A stretch of DNA of 64,000 bases from DASQZK01 sp963763215 (lineage in GTDB: Bacteria; Bacteroidota; Bacteroidia; Bacteroidales; GCA-2748055). Below, one piece after another: positions 8,929 through 18,788 of this stretch. Numbering within the stretch: position 1 is the stretch's first letter; every line of letters begins with the position of its first letter. The stretch lies in NCBI GenBank assembly GCA_963763215.1, contig CAVXNX010000016.1, positions 124,001-188,000 of the forward strand, in the 5' to 3' direction. A program made the translations under genes and the position numbers. The notes beneath the pieces were generated by a model. The model saw only the letters and a list, made by a program, of their open reading frames with translations, did not search any database and was not told the origin of the DNA.

Positions 8929-9042
8929 TTTTTCTTTTTTATATAAAATCAAGGTATACGTGATTTTTTGTAAAAATGTTATTGATGTTTTAAGATAACT
9001 CCTTAGTAAAATTCTTCAATCCCGGAAATACGTTAAATCCCG

Positions 9043-9371
9043 TTAACGGCATTTTTGCCGGCATGTCCTTAAATCAGGAACAGCAAACAGAAGTTGCCGT
9101 GTGAAGAGGAGAGTACTGTTATGTTCATCGTAATGTCGTTTATCGAAATGTGGTTCATCGAGAATGTTGTTCATCACCAGCCCTGACAGGGTTTCAAACC
9201 CTGTCAGGGTTATCCGATCGCCCTTCCTATCATTTTTCCCATCCCCTTCATCTTCCATATCATCATCCTCAAGATAATCAACTACACCGTCAGGGAATAT
9301 CTCCACTTCAGCCAAAAGTTCTGCTTCATTTAGCTTCTTCTCGACATCACCTCATCAAAAACCTCTACTAA
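9043..9371 (-). pseudogene. Acidic-protein fragment, copy 2, with palindrome insertion
   Basis: Directly after the HDAC-like gene's stop, the minus strand encodes KKLNEAELLAEVEIFPDGVV, then DYLEDDDMEDE, nearly the same as the fragment at 6532-6711. The frame then runs through a palindromic CCCTGACAGGG element (9181-9209) into sequence with no family signal. The frame upstream of the shared part is broken by a stop near 9340. The two fragments each sit just past the 3' end of a minus-strand gene and bracket the 6714-8998 exported/barrel gene pair. Confidence 0.55.
9181..9209. repeat. CCCTGACAGGG palindromic repeat
   Basis: A perfect inverted repeat with 14-base arms (CCCTGACAGGGTTT, one-base loop, complement). 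The same core occurs at 54935-54967 where it terminates the KASIII remnant, so this is a dispersed REP-like element. Confidence 0.85.
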
Positions 9372-9377
9372 ACCAAA

Positions 9378-10373
9378 TTACAGGGAGTGATTCTCAATAC
9401 CACTTTTAATTCTGTCCAGCCGGGGTTGCACTTCATGATCATAGTTAATGTCATTCCCGCATAATTCATTCAGGCAGATTACCAGGTCAAGAGCATGAAG
9501 GGACAACACAGAATTGAAATCATCCCTCCGGTAGCCGCCGAAAAGGGTGAGGGTTAGAGGAATTTGTTTTCCCGTCTTTTCCTGTACATCTCGCACGAAA
9601 GAATAGACCATTTCCGAGCACGGTGTCCATTCACCGGTGGTGAGCTGCGAAGCGAGGTCGTCCCATTCATGGCTGTCGGCTCCGTGGGCAAAGACAAGGT
9701 AATGAATTCTGTCCTCCGTGATCTCTTTTTCAAGGATGGCCAGGTTCTTTTCGAGTTCCTCCAGGTAATCCTGATGCGAAGACATGATATTGATGTTTCC
9801 GCAAACCGGCGATATCGCTTTATCAATGTCTTTTACAAATCCCCGTGAATTATCGATACTGTTCCCGTAATGCCCGTCGAGATCGATATAGGCTCCGCAT
9901 AAACCAAACTCATGGTAAATTTTCATCGATGCGATAACCTGTCCGGAAAACGCACAAAACAGTGCACCGCGTGTGGGATTTGCATGATGAAAAGAGGAAG
10001 AAGGGCTGAAACTGACCTCACCGGGATGCAGGACCGCATGCCGGATCGCATGGTATAAACTGGAATTCTCATAAACAACCGATTCGGCATACCGTGGGCT
10101 CCATTTCATGCCAAGTAACCGGCTTGTCTTTCCTTCGTCAAAGAATCCGTCGACCATTTCCTTCGTATGGGCAATATAAAAATCCTCCCTTTTCAGCAGC
10201 TCGAATCCGGGATAAACAGCAAAATATTTCATCAATCCTTTTCTCCCGAGATATTCCATCAGCAGGCGCGGCTTTGCAGGGGATTTCGAAACACCTTCCA
10301 GTTGATTCATATCCATGGACATTCCTGGATGGTAAAAGGTGGCTATTGTGGGGTTTTTCAACATGGTAAGCAT
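9378..10373 (-). CDS. Histone-deacetylase-like (acetylpolyamine amidohydrolase) family protein
   Basis: A 331-residue cytoplasmic protein of the arginase/deacetylase fold, which uses Zn to remove acetyl groups from lysine-like amines. Diagnostic features are the active-site loop FSPSSSFHHANP (the paired His residues, around 120-135), the zinc-ligand region AYIDLDGHYGNS (equivalent of the D-x-H-x-G-N motif) and a later AHGADSHEWDDL in the place of the family's GxDxHxxDPL. The glycine-rich GGYRRDD near the C-terminus occupies the catalytic tyrosine loop. The substrate is unknown; bacterial members act on polyamines, acetoin-type compounds or proteins. It is complete and monocistronic. Confidence 0.75.
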   Translation of the reverse strand: MLTMLKNPTIATFYHPGMSMDMNQLEGVSKSPAKPRLLMEYLGRKGLMKYFAVYPGFELLKREDFYIAHTKEMVDGFFDEGKTSRLLGMKWSPRYAESVVYENSSLYHAIRHAVLHPGEVSFSPSSSFHHANPTRGALFCAFSGQVIASMKIYHEFGLCGAYIDLDGHYGNSIDNSRGFVKDIDKAISPVCGNINIMSSHQDYLEELEKNLAILEKEITEDRIHYLVFAHGADSHEWDDLASQLTTGEWTPCSEMVYSFVRDVQEKTGKQIPLTLTLFGGYRRDDFNSVLSLHALDLVICLNELCGNDINYDHEVQPRLDRIKSGIENHSL

Positions 10374-10471
10374 TTTGAATTCGGACGTATGATTATTTTT
10401 CTCATGGAATCAGAATAAATTTAGTAAAAACTTCTGAAGAGGTGTTCCGTAGATAGTCAAGAAATCATCCA

Positions 10472-10560
10472 CCGTCCTTCATCTTCCCCGGTATCACCCC
10501 CCTTACCCCACCGGCTGCGTCCTCCATATCCCCTTCATATCTCGGGATGACATGGATGTA
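10472..10560 (-). pseudogene. HIT-family C-terminal remnant
   Basis: The minus strand reads HVIPRYEGDMEDAAGGVRGV followed by IPGKMK, almost identical to the C-terminus of the complete HIT protein at 44675-45049 (HVIPRYEGDMEDPAGGVRGV). The upstream part of a HIT gene is absent. This is a decayed duplicate fragment in a gene-poor stretch. Confidence 0.7.
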
Positions 10561-10700
10561 TTGCCAAAGATATCCATCCACACCTCCGAATTATCGCAGA
10601 GACGAGCCACCAGGTGCGGCAAGGATTCATTGTGCCTGGGCTGAGCGTGTGAGAGCAAGAATGGGAAGGGCTGCAGTTAGCGTCGATGAAGAAGTGGAAT

Positions 10701-11027
10701 TTAACGGTTAACACGCACAGGCATCATTATTTTATCACCAAATATATTCAGGACAACCGGGGTCAGGATAAATTCGGAAATGAGGGCTGGCAGGAGAATA
10801 AATAAAAACATCACATCGAAAGGCAGAAACCAGATGCTCCAAATAAGGTATGACGAAACGACCGTTAAGATCCGTGTGACAAGAATGATCAGGAAGCCGG
10901 TGGCAAATGATCTTCTGTTCCGGTAAAGGATGACTGCCTGAAAAATAGCACCCAGTAAAAAGGTAACCGATCCTAAATATATGATTAACTCAAAGATCTC
11001 AATCAGCGGTGTTGGTTCCTGTTCCAT
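10701..11027 (-). CDS. Small integral membrane protein, 108 residues
   Basis: The start is placed at the ATG giving MEQEPTPLIEIFELI, because the upstream part of the longer open frame is charged, overlaps an opposing gene remnant and has no family character. From residue about 10 there are three hydrophobic helices (IIYLGSVTFLLGAIFQAVIL, FLIILVTRILTVVSSYLIW and DVMFLFILLPALISEFIL) and a short basic tail. A phosphate-starvation-inducible PsiE-like organisation is conceivable, but I do not recognise the family. Nothing around it suggests a role. Confidence 0.6.
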   Translation of the reverse strand: MEQEPTPLIEIFELIIYLGSVTFLLGAIFQAVILYRNRRSFATGFLIILVTRILTVVSSYLIWSIWFLPFDVMFLFILLPALISEFILTPVVLNIFGDKIMMPVRVNR

Positions 11028-11222
11028 GGCTTCTGTATGATATGCAGCTGTCAAGATAACGATTTTATTCACTTTAGAGATGAATTTATAGCCGCTTTGC
11101 CTGTTATGCCAATGCTCTGCGATTTCCTGATATGCTTTTCCATCCCGTTCCCTTCCAAAATCACACCTTTGGCCTGCCCCATCTTCGCCTCCCAATTGTT
11201 CTTTATAAAAAAAGGATGAATC

Positions 11223-11519
11223 ATGAAGCACATTCTCCTTATTGCAACTATCATCCTGCTGGGTACCGGCTTCATCAATCAAACGGATGTACCGGTACGT
11301 TGGACGCTTTATGCCGGCAATCCGGTTTTTTCTCCCGAACCGGGGTCCTGGGATGAAGGGACCATTTCAGATCCCATGGTCGTTATGTTCAAAGACACCT
11401 TCAGAATGTATTATGAATGCCGTTCACAATAAGGATTTAACGGCAACAGGCACATCGGCTATGCCTGGTCACACACGGAACCCACAGGCAAAGGGCGACT
11501 GACAGTCCTGTTCGTATGA
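11223..11519 (+). pseudogene. Glycoside hydrolase (GH43/GH130-type propeller) N-terminal remnant
   Basis: An exported protein begins with a signal peptide (MKHILLIATIILLGTGF) and continues VRWTLYAGNPVFSPEPGSWD, EGTISDPMVV, FRMYYECRS, the characteristic first blade of five-bladed beta-propeller glycosidases. An in-frame TAA at 11430 interrupts it, yet the same frame continues with GFNGNRHIGYAWSHTEPTGKG, which is the expected next blade, until a TGA at 11517. The rest of the enzyme (several hundred residues) is absent. Both the internal stop and the truncation make this a pseudogene. Confidence 0.65.
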
Positions 11520-11556
11520 CGAGGGGTGATGACAAGCGCTTCCCTTTGCATGGAGG

Positions 11557-11860
11557 TCAGTCATCCATAAATTCCTCATCGTCATACATCCAGTCATCCA
11601 TCATGAAATCTGCGGACATTTCATCGATCAGCCCGGCATTGATCTTGATTTGCAGGCAGGTCGATAAAACCGTGCTGTTATTTGTATGTTCGCTAATGAA
11701 ATCAATTTTCCGGATCAAATCCTCATCCAGGTCTTCTTCAATCATTTCGTAATACCTCTCCAATCCTTCCAGCGCGGCGTATTGCTCTTCTGCATGATCG
11801 CTGGCTAACGAATCCACGAACAGTTTCTTCGCTAGAGGGATATGATAATATTGCAGGGAT
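11557..11860 (-). pseudogene. C-terminal fragment of an acidic helical protein
   Basis: About 100 residues ending in the strongly acidic tail DDWMYDDEEFMDD, preceded by helical segments (AEEQYAALEGLERYYEMIEE, LIRKIDFISEHTNNST). The upstream coding sequence is replaced by heptanucleotide repeats that merely extend the frame (TEYRLPN repeats), so the original N-terminus is lost. Family unknown; the acidic, HEAT-like helical pattern is all that can be said. Confidence 0.5.
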
Positions 11861-13275
11861 CGGTATTCGGTATTCGGTAATCGGTATTCGGTATTCGGTA
11901 ATCGGTATTCGGTTCGGTTCTTCACTTCACCAAATCACCAAATCACCATCGGTATGCGGTAGTCGGTAATCGGTAGTCGGTAGTCGGTAGTCGGTAGTCG
12001 GTAGTCGGTAGTCAGTATTCGGTAGTCGGTATTCAGTATTCAGTATTCAGTATTCAGTATTCATTATTCAGTATTCGGTATTCAGTATTCGGGTCGGTTC
12101 TTCACCTCAACAAATCACCAAATCACCAAATCGCCAAATGAAGGAGGTCGGTAATCGGTAATCGGTAGTCGGTAGTCGGTAGTCGGTAGTCGGTATTCGG
12201 TAGTCGGTATTCGGTATCTTCAGTATTCAGTATTCGGTTCGGTTCTTCACTTCACCAATTCACCATCGGTATTCGGTATTCGGTAATCGGTAATCGGTAG
12301 TCGGTTCGGTTCTTCACCTCAACAAATCACCAAATCACCAAATCGCCAAATGAAGGAGGTCGGTAATCGGTAATCGGTAGTCGGTAGTCGGTAGTCGGTA
12401 GTCGGTAGATCGGTAGTCGGTATTCGGTATTCGGTAGTCGGTATTCAGTATTCAGTATTCAGTATTCGGTTCGGTTCTTCACTTCACCAATTCACCATCG
12501 GTATTCGGTATTCGGTAATCGGTAATCGGTAGTCGGTTCGGTTCTTCACCTCAACAAATCACCAAATCACCAATATGAAAGAGGAAGGAAATCGGAAAAC
12601 GGAAATAGTGTAGTCGGTTGTAACCGTCGGTAGTCGGTACGGATCACCAAGTCAGTAATTGGAAGAATAAGGAAAAAGGCAAAAGGCAAAGAAATCACCA
12701 GGATCTCCATAAGATCCACCCGTACGGACAGGTCGCGACCTGTCCTCCACGAAAATTAATAAAAGGAAAAAGGAAAAAGTGAAGAGAGGCCTCGGTCCGG
12801 TTCTTTACTTCACCAATTCACCATCGGTATTCGGTATTCGGTAATCGGTAATCGGTAGTCGGTTCGGTTCTTCACCTCAACAAATCACCAAATCACCAAA
12901 TCGCCAAATGAAGGAGGTCGGTATTCGGTAATCGGTAATCGGTAGTCGGTAATCGGTAATCGGTAATCGGTAGTCGGTAGTCGGTTCGGTTCTTGACTTC
13001 ATCAATACACCAAATCACCAATTGAAAGAGGAAGGAAAAAGGAAAAAGGAAAAAGGCAAAGAAATCACCAGGATCTCCATAAGATCCACCCGTACGGACA
13101 GGTCGCGACCTGTCCTCCACGAAAATTAATAAAAGGAAAAAGGAAAAAGTGAAGAGAGGCCTCGGTCCGGTTCTTTACTTCACCAAATCACCATCGGTAT
13201 TTGGTATTCAGTATTCAGTATTCGGTTCGGTTCTTCACTTCACCAAATCACCAAATCACCAAATCCTTAAATGAA
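11861..13275. repeat. Heptanucleotide repeat field (GGTAKTC type) with interspersed longer repeats
   Basis: About 1.4 kb is dominated by seven-base units GGTATTC, GGTAGTC and GGTAATC in long runs, broken by a recurring spacer GGTTCGGTTCTTCACTTCACCAAATCACC. Blocks beginning CGCCAAATGAAGGAGGTCGGTA recur near 12131, 12350 and 12900. A separate segment of about 130 bases containing a perfect palindrome GGACAGGTCGCGACCTGTCC occurs twice, 370 bases apart (12726-12745 and 13096-13115). Because 3 x 7 = 21, the runs create spurious frames with a seven-residue period. Units are directly adjacent with no unique spacers, so this is not a CRISPR. Confidence 0.9.
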
Positions 13276-13675
13276 AGGAGCCTGATATCGTAGAGACGAG
13301 TCACCAGGCGCGTCTCCTTGCTATATCTAATAGCCAAGGCAAATTCTTCGGTAGGTTTCGTGGGCATCCTGAAGGCACATCTTCCCAACCACTTAAAACC
13401 AGACGAAAGATAAAGAACTTTTTCATATGGGCGAGGGTCATTGCTAAAATCTTACTTCCTGCCGTTGACCATTTTTAAACCGATCCTGTTGGTTAACCAG
13501 GTTAAGCTTTATCATACCAAACTATTTTAATTGAAAAATAATCCAAGTTTAATTTGAACTTAATTGACCACATTGCCGCAATCCATAATTTTACTACTCA
13601 CTCAATAATCGCTGTCATATCATATGGCCTACATCATGTATCTCATTTGTGCATATTATACTAAATTTAAAGTCA
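13276..13675. other. Gene-free stretch of about 400 bases
   Basis: AT-rich sequence between the repeat field and the next small gene. I see no open frame with a family signal, no RNA fold and no clear promoter. Confidence 0.5.
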
Positions 13676-13909
13676 ATGCTGGAGCACCAAAAAAAGGTTT
13701 TAAAAGGCGTATTTGATAACAAATATCTCTTTAAAAAAGAATTGATAAAGTCGATGTCATGGCTTAATAAAAATGACCAGATCATATTGAAAATGTGGAT
13801 ATATAAAAACTTCATGGATCAGCATCCGGAGATCATAAATGATGTGCTGTTTTCAGAAAATCCTGGTTTTTCCAGTGAGGAAATAATCGATAGCTTTATC
13901 GGTTCCTGA
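13676..13909 (+). CDS. Small hypothetical protein, 77 residues
   Basis: Start taken at the methionine giving MLEHQKKVLKGVFD; an upstream ATG nine codons earlier is possible. The protein is predicted helical and soluble, with basic N-terminal half (DNKYLFKKELIKSMSWLNKND) and an acidic C-terminus ending FSSEEIIDSFIGS. No family is recognised. AT-rich composition and a normal amino-acid mix favour a real gene over chance, but support is modest. Confidence 0.45.
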   Translation: MLEHQKKVLKGVFDNKYLFKKELIKSMSWLNKNDQIILKMWIYKNFMDQHPEIINDVLFSENPGFSSEEIIDSFIGS

Positions 13910-14131
13910 AATTAAATTAGAAGTGCAAAACCCGGCAATCAAATTCAATTGACTTCGCTGACGGAGCGGGTCTTATTTTTTATCAGTACGATGCCAACCC
14001 GTTATCCTGCACCGGTGATGCATTCAACGGGACGGATCCGGTCGAAAACTGGATTGTTTTACACTGAGGACCGGAGAATCAGAGGCAGCTGCCGGAAATG
14101 GCGGATTCAACAGCCTTCTCTACCCTTGCTT

Positions 14132-14497
14132 TTAAGAAAAACGTGGCGGTGAGCCCTGCTTCTTTTTCTTCGATGATTGTGCTTTCGGATTAAAAGCCAG
14201 AGCCCGTCCGATCCAGTAATCGAAATCCTTCTGCGAGCGCATGGCGGCTTCTTCCACGAGGATATACCCCTTCATCCCTCGGTTGTTGAATTCCATGGTC
14301 CTGGAACCGTTTTTTTCCACCTCCCGGTCATGACCGGCAGGATCAATGCGGCACATCAGTTCATCTTTGATGATGCCCACACACATTTTACCATTGAGCA
14401 TGAAAACCAGGCCGCCCATCATCTTTTTCTCCTCCACACCGGGAAGATCCGCGAGTCGCCGGCGTATCCGTCCGGCTAAATTTTCGTTGTAGGCCAT
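14132..14497 (-). CDS. TfoX N-terminal domain protein
   Basis: A 121-residue protein of the TfoX/Sxy N-terminal domain family: MAYNENLAGRIRRRLADLPG, then the hallmark EKKMMGGLVFMLNGKMCVGI, then DELMCRIDPA and a final helix DFDYWIGRALAF before a basic lysine-rich tail. Stand-alone domains of this type are common in Bacteroidota and are not competence regulators as such; their function is unknown. The start is set at MAYN because upstream codons of the longer frame do not fit the family. It diverges from the polysaccharide lyase gene beginning at 14648. Confidence 0.8.
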   Translation of the reverse strand: MAYNENLAGRIRRRLADLPGVEEKKMMGGLVFMLNGKMCVGIIKDELMCRIDPAGHDREVEKNGSRTMEFNNRGMKGYILVEEAAMRSQKDFDYWIGRALAFNPKAQSSKKKKQGSPPRFS

Positions 14498-14647
14498 GAG
14501 GTTATGGTTTGATGTATTCCAGAAACATTTTGCGGGCAGGTTTGGTTGCTTTTTAACCCAAGAGCGCACAACGTATCCGCAACGTTCGCGATGTAACAAC
14601 TCCGAAGCTGACCTTTTTTTTCCCGAAAAAAACCGTAATCTTAAACC

Positions 14648-16354
14648 ATGAAAAAATTCAACCTGATATTCACCTTCCTCCTCTGCATGGCTCAAATCCT
14701 GAACGCTTCAGATGATATTGAGGTACTGAAAGCACGACTCATTTCCGAATACACCGCCAACATCGACACGGCGGGAATATCAGCCCTGATCACGTCGCAA
14801 TCCCCCGACGGCACCTGGAATGATGTGAATTATCCGGATTCCTCAATAACCGTCTGGCAGCCGGAAACCCATGTGACCCGGTTAAGACAAATGGCCGCGG
14901 TGTATAGGGCAGAAAAATGTTCACCTGCACAAAATGAAGCGCTCCTGAAAAAAATCAGTCTCGGGTTAACGGCCTGGTACAGGATAAATCCCCGCAGCCA
15001 GAACTGGTGGTATAACGATATCGGCAAACAATTAAGCCTCGGACCCCTGGGCATCCTGCTGGAAGATAAACTGCCGAAAAACCTCGTGGATCAGATCATT
15101 TCCGACCTGGCAGATTCGTTCGGCGATTATACCGGGCAAAATAAACTCTGGTTCTCGGAACAGATCGTCTGGAAAGGATGCCTGAGCAATGACCCGCAAA
15201 TGCTGGAACGGGGAGCGGATGCCATAAAAGCCGGAGTACAGATCTACACCACCGAAGGGATCATGCCCGACTACAGTTTCCGGCAGCACGGCGCCCAGCT
15301 GTATTCCGGCGGGTACGGTCTGTCTTTCCTGTCTTCCATCATCAAATGGGCCTACCGGTTGCGCAGACTGGATATCGGGCTGAACGATGAACAGGTAAAG
15401 CTCCTGCGGAATTTTATATCCCGGGGAACCTTGTGGATGTACCGCCATCAGTATATCGATTTTCAGACCTGCGGACGGGAAATCGCGCGGAGATCGGGGC
15501 GGGAACGACCGGATTTTCTCACCGGACTTCTGCAAGAGTTTGCCGAGGTGGACACCTCCCAAAAATCCGTCTACACTGCATTTGAAGAGGCTGTCCGGGG
15601 AAATGACAATGAAGCATTATCGGGGGATAGCCATTTTTGGTGGAGCGATTATCATGTACACCGAAGATCAACGTATTTCTTTTCCATCCATATGAATTCG
15701 GTCAGAACGGCGCTGACAGAAAGGGGTAATGATGAAAATCTCAAGGGCGGATATCTCACCGACGGGGCAACGACGATCATGATTGACGGCGACGAATATC
15801 ACAATATCTTTCCCTGCTGGAACTGGAGCAGGCTCCCCGGGGTCACCTGCCCGGACCGGAAAGTACCCCCTGCCCCGCCGTTATGGGGCAGGATGCATGG
15901 AAAAACCGCGTTTGACGGTGCGGTCTCCGACGGAACGTTTGGCATCGCTGTGTACGACATGAACCATGACAGCACGCAGGTCAAAAAATCCTGGTTTATG
16001 TTCGATGATGAGATCGTGTGCCTGGCGGCCGGCATCAAAAGCACAGCTTCGGACGAGATTCGCACCACCCTGAACCAGACTGAACGAAAGACGCAAGTGT
16101 GGCTTAAGGAACCCGGAACCGAAGCGCGTGAATTGAATCAACCACATGAAACAGTTCCTGCGGATTGGATTTGGCAGGGAAATGTGGGTTATGTTATACC
16201 CGGCGCCCCGGAGATCAGCGTCAGCAGCCGGACCGTAACGGGCGACTGGAGTGAGATCGGCGCCTATCCTGCCGGGACATACGATCACCCCATCACCTCA
16301 TCACCCCATCACTTTTCCCAGACGACCGGGCATGGGAAGGGCCTTTCATTTTAA
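14648..16354 (+). pseudogene. Polysaccharide lyase family 8 (chondroitin/hyaluronate lyase-like), C-terminally truncated
   Basis: Secreted lyase that would cleave uronic-acid polysaccharides by beta-elimination. A signal peptide (residues 1-20) precedes the alpha/alpha-toroid domain with the family hallmarks NWWYNDIG (119-126), TGQNKLW (N165), DYSFRQHGAQ (H214), GGYG (Y223) and CGREIAR (R277); their spacing parallels the catalytic Asn/His/Tyr/Arg set of chondroitinase AC. The central beta domain follows (GDEYHNIFPCWNWSRLPGVT). The chain ends abnormally: after GDWSEIGAYPAGTYD it enters CATCACCCCATCACC repeats and a nonsense tail, so the last beta-sandwich portion (family members are about 700 residues, this one 568) is missing. 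Activity is uncertain although the catalytic residues remain. Confidence 0.8.
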
Positions 16355-17292
16355 AAAGGTTTTTGCAGGGTGGGTGTCTCCCCGCCTTTGCACGCCTGCC
16401 CTTAATCGCTTCAGCCCCCCAAATCTCAGCGTTCGTTTCCGGACATTTTGATGAAAAGTTTTCAACAGGCTGTTTTTATGCGGATTTCAGAGGGAATCGA
16501 ATTTTGGGTTTATCACCCGTTTGGGGGTCTGATTCAACTTGCAAGGGACTGACAACTATCCCCTTACCCACATGCCCACGTATCCACCTATCCACGTAAT
16601 TCGCCAATCGCGGGTTGCCTTCGCGCTCTGCTAAGGTTTTAAATCGTGAATTATGGAGAATGTATTTTTAATGGCGTTGGTGGAGGAAGGCGCTGGAAAA
16701 TCGTATTCCCGATTCAATCAGATTCTCCTGATACGGTACTGAAGACTTTCCTTGTCACCACACCTCCCGGTCCCACGTGATTCGTCCGCCCCTACAGGTG
16801 GCCTTGAACCGAATTTTTAAAAAATACCCCTTTCCCGTTATGTCTTTTTCGAAACCCTGATATTGAAACATCAAGGAATGTTTGAAATGAGATCAATGTA
16901 CAGGTATTTAACGAAAGCCCCAACGGCTTGAAGATGCATTACCGAATTGTTCGACATCAGGATTTCGAACGACGTTGCGTTTTCAGCCAACACTGGAAAA
17001 TCGTATTCCCGATTTCAATCAGATTCTCCTGATACGGTAATGACAACTATCCTTGTCACCACGCCTTCCCGTACCCACGTCTCTCCCGTATCCACCCTAT
17101 TGATTTCCACCAAATTCTGTCGTAATTTGCCTCTCCGGAGCGGGGTGCCTGAAAAACGACCGGCTAAAAGAGACCCTTTATTGTTGCATGTCTCATGAGA
17201 TGGTGATCTCATACCCGGCGGGCATTGCATCGCGGAGAACAGCCTGACCGGGCCTGTTAAATGTCTTCCTGCTGAGAATTTACTGCTGCCTG
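16355..17292. other. Gene-free stretch with a diverged direct repeat
   Basis: About 940 bases without a supportable gene. A segment of about 95 bases (CTGGAAAATCGTATTCCCGATT, then CAGATTCTCCTGATACGGTA and CTTGTCACCAC.CC) occurs twice, near 16691-16785 and 16991-17085, with scattered differences; a related GACTGACAACTATCC phrase sits near 16548. These look like decayed copies of one element. No RNA gene is seen. Confidence 0.6.
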
Positions 17293-18612
17293 ATGGAATT
17301 CTCTTTCGGCACAGTCCTTTTTCTCATTGATGATGACCTCCTCAAATCCACGAAAATGAAACGCAATAAACAAAATTCCGGATTGGGCAGAATCGACTAC
17401 CGGAGATGGACAGGACTCCTGTTTTTTTCATTTTTAAGCATCATATCTTCCCATGCCCAGCATAGTGAGCAACCCCAAACCATAAAGACAATTAAAAACT
17501 TTCAGAGTTTCCATGCCAACAATCTGTCGATCAAACATCTCCAGGAAAATAATGCCCTAAAACCGGAGACCGTTCCAAAGAATGTGTTGCAATTCAGCCC
17601 AAACCAGACCTATGTGGTTCAGGAAAAAGTTCAAACCATCAGGCCTATCGACCGGTCGGCTTACAGGAACCTGGATACTGACCTTAGGAACCAGTATGCA
17701 TCGTCAGATATCAAATTGCTTCCCGAGACCTTTATACAGACGGGGTCTTCAACGAATGATCAGTTGGTTTACCGGATGGTTCGAATCCAAACTGCCCCTT
17801 CAATAAGTATTCGATTCAAAGAAATTTGAGGGAACGATGAAATTTTTCCTGTTTCCGGAATCCACTCCATCCAGCTATACCTTGAAAATACCTGTCCTGA
17901 TCGAAGTCGTTTCGAATGACATTCGAACCATAGACCCGGTTTCTGAGGAAATTGATCATCTGAGTATCCCATTGACTGAAATCCGCTTCGAGGGGAGCGA
18001 TCTTTCCGATTCGGCACAAATCAAAATCATTACCAAATCCAATCCGGAAGGGTATGAAACGTTTTTGAGGGTCAGGCCGGCGATTAAATCGTACTCAAAA
18101 CGCCGGACGATACAAGGATTTGGCGTTCAGACCATCCCGGTTAGTGTCAGGGTCGTGGGATCATCCCTGATAGATTCGGTAAAAGTCACTTTCAACCCCG
18201 GGAAGGGAACCGTGGAACCTGGCGCCTCTTATGTCAGGTATGATCGCCCTTCCGTGGTGAACCTGCGTTCCGAAGGTATTGGCTCAATCACCCTGAACAC
18301 ATCTTCCATTTTTGGTCAAACGAACTGAATTTCGATTATGTCTTTCCCTGGATGTTTATCCTGATGGCTGTTCTCGGAGGGATCATCGGAGCTCCTCAAA
18401 TATTTCTCCAAAATGGAAAAGATGTCCCTATTGAATGCCGTATTGAAAGGCACACTCCTGGCATCATAGCTCGGTGGCGTCTTATGTTTTGGGCATGAGG
18501 CCGCATTGATCTGAATGCGAGCGATGTATTCAACGAATTTGCCGTTCTCGGCTTTAGTGCCCTGACGGCATACCTGGGAACCCGAGTCAGGGAAAATCCC
18601 GGGAAAGCCTGA
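17293..18612 (+). pseudogene. Exported protein with C-terminal membrane segment, multiply frameshifted
   Basis: Three reading-frame segments form one protein. Segment one (17293-17829; real start possibly MKRNKQNSG at 17356) has a signal peptide ending SHAQ. Near 17805 the frame shifts to one reading VFDSKKFEGTMKFFLFPEST, then beta-rich repeats up to FGQTN at 18328. A further shift continues ELNFDYVFPWMFILMAVLGG, a transmembrane helix, and then at least two more shifts give YFSKMEKMSLLNAVLKG and DLNASDVFNEFAVLGFSALT. The layout suggests an exported ectodomain anchored by C-terminal helices. Family not recognised. Confidence 0.6.
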
Positions 18613-18788
18613 ATGCGATCCATGGAACGATCCGGTTTCAGACCCTGTTTTTCCACCGCTGGTTCCCGGTGAATTCCCCGGCTGTCCACACGATCCTGAA
18701 CCAGCCGGTCATGGATTTGCCAGAAAAAATTTCTGTGGATGATCAGGGGTGTGGCAGGGGGATTTACTTTTCCCCTTATGCCCGGAGC

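Noticed and set aside
12893..13120. 75-residue minus-strand frame
   Set aside because: Composed of heptanucleotide repeats and the palindrome block; no natural protein composition.
11861..13275. Possible CRISPR array
   Set aside because: Seven-base units are directly adjacent with no unique spacers of constant length, and no cas genes are present.
13949..14152. 67-residue plus-strand frame
   Set aside because: An alternative frame of the same DNA looks more protein-like (GAGLIFYQYDANP) but is interrupted; neither is supportable as a gene.
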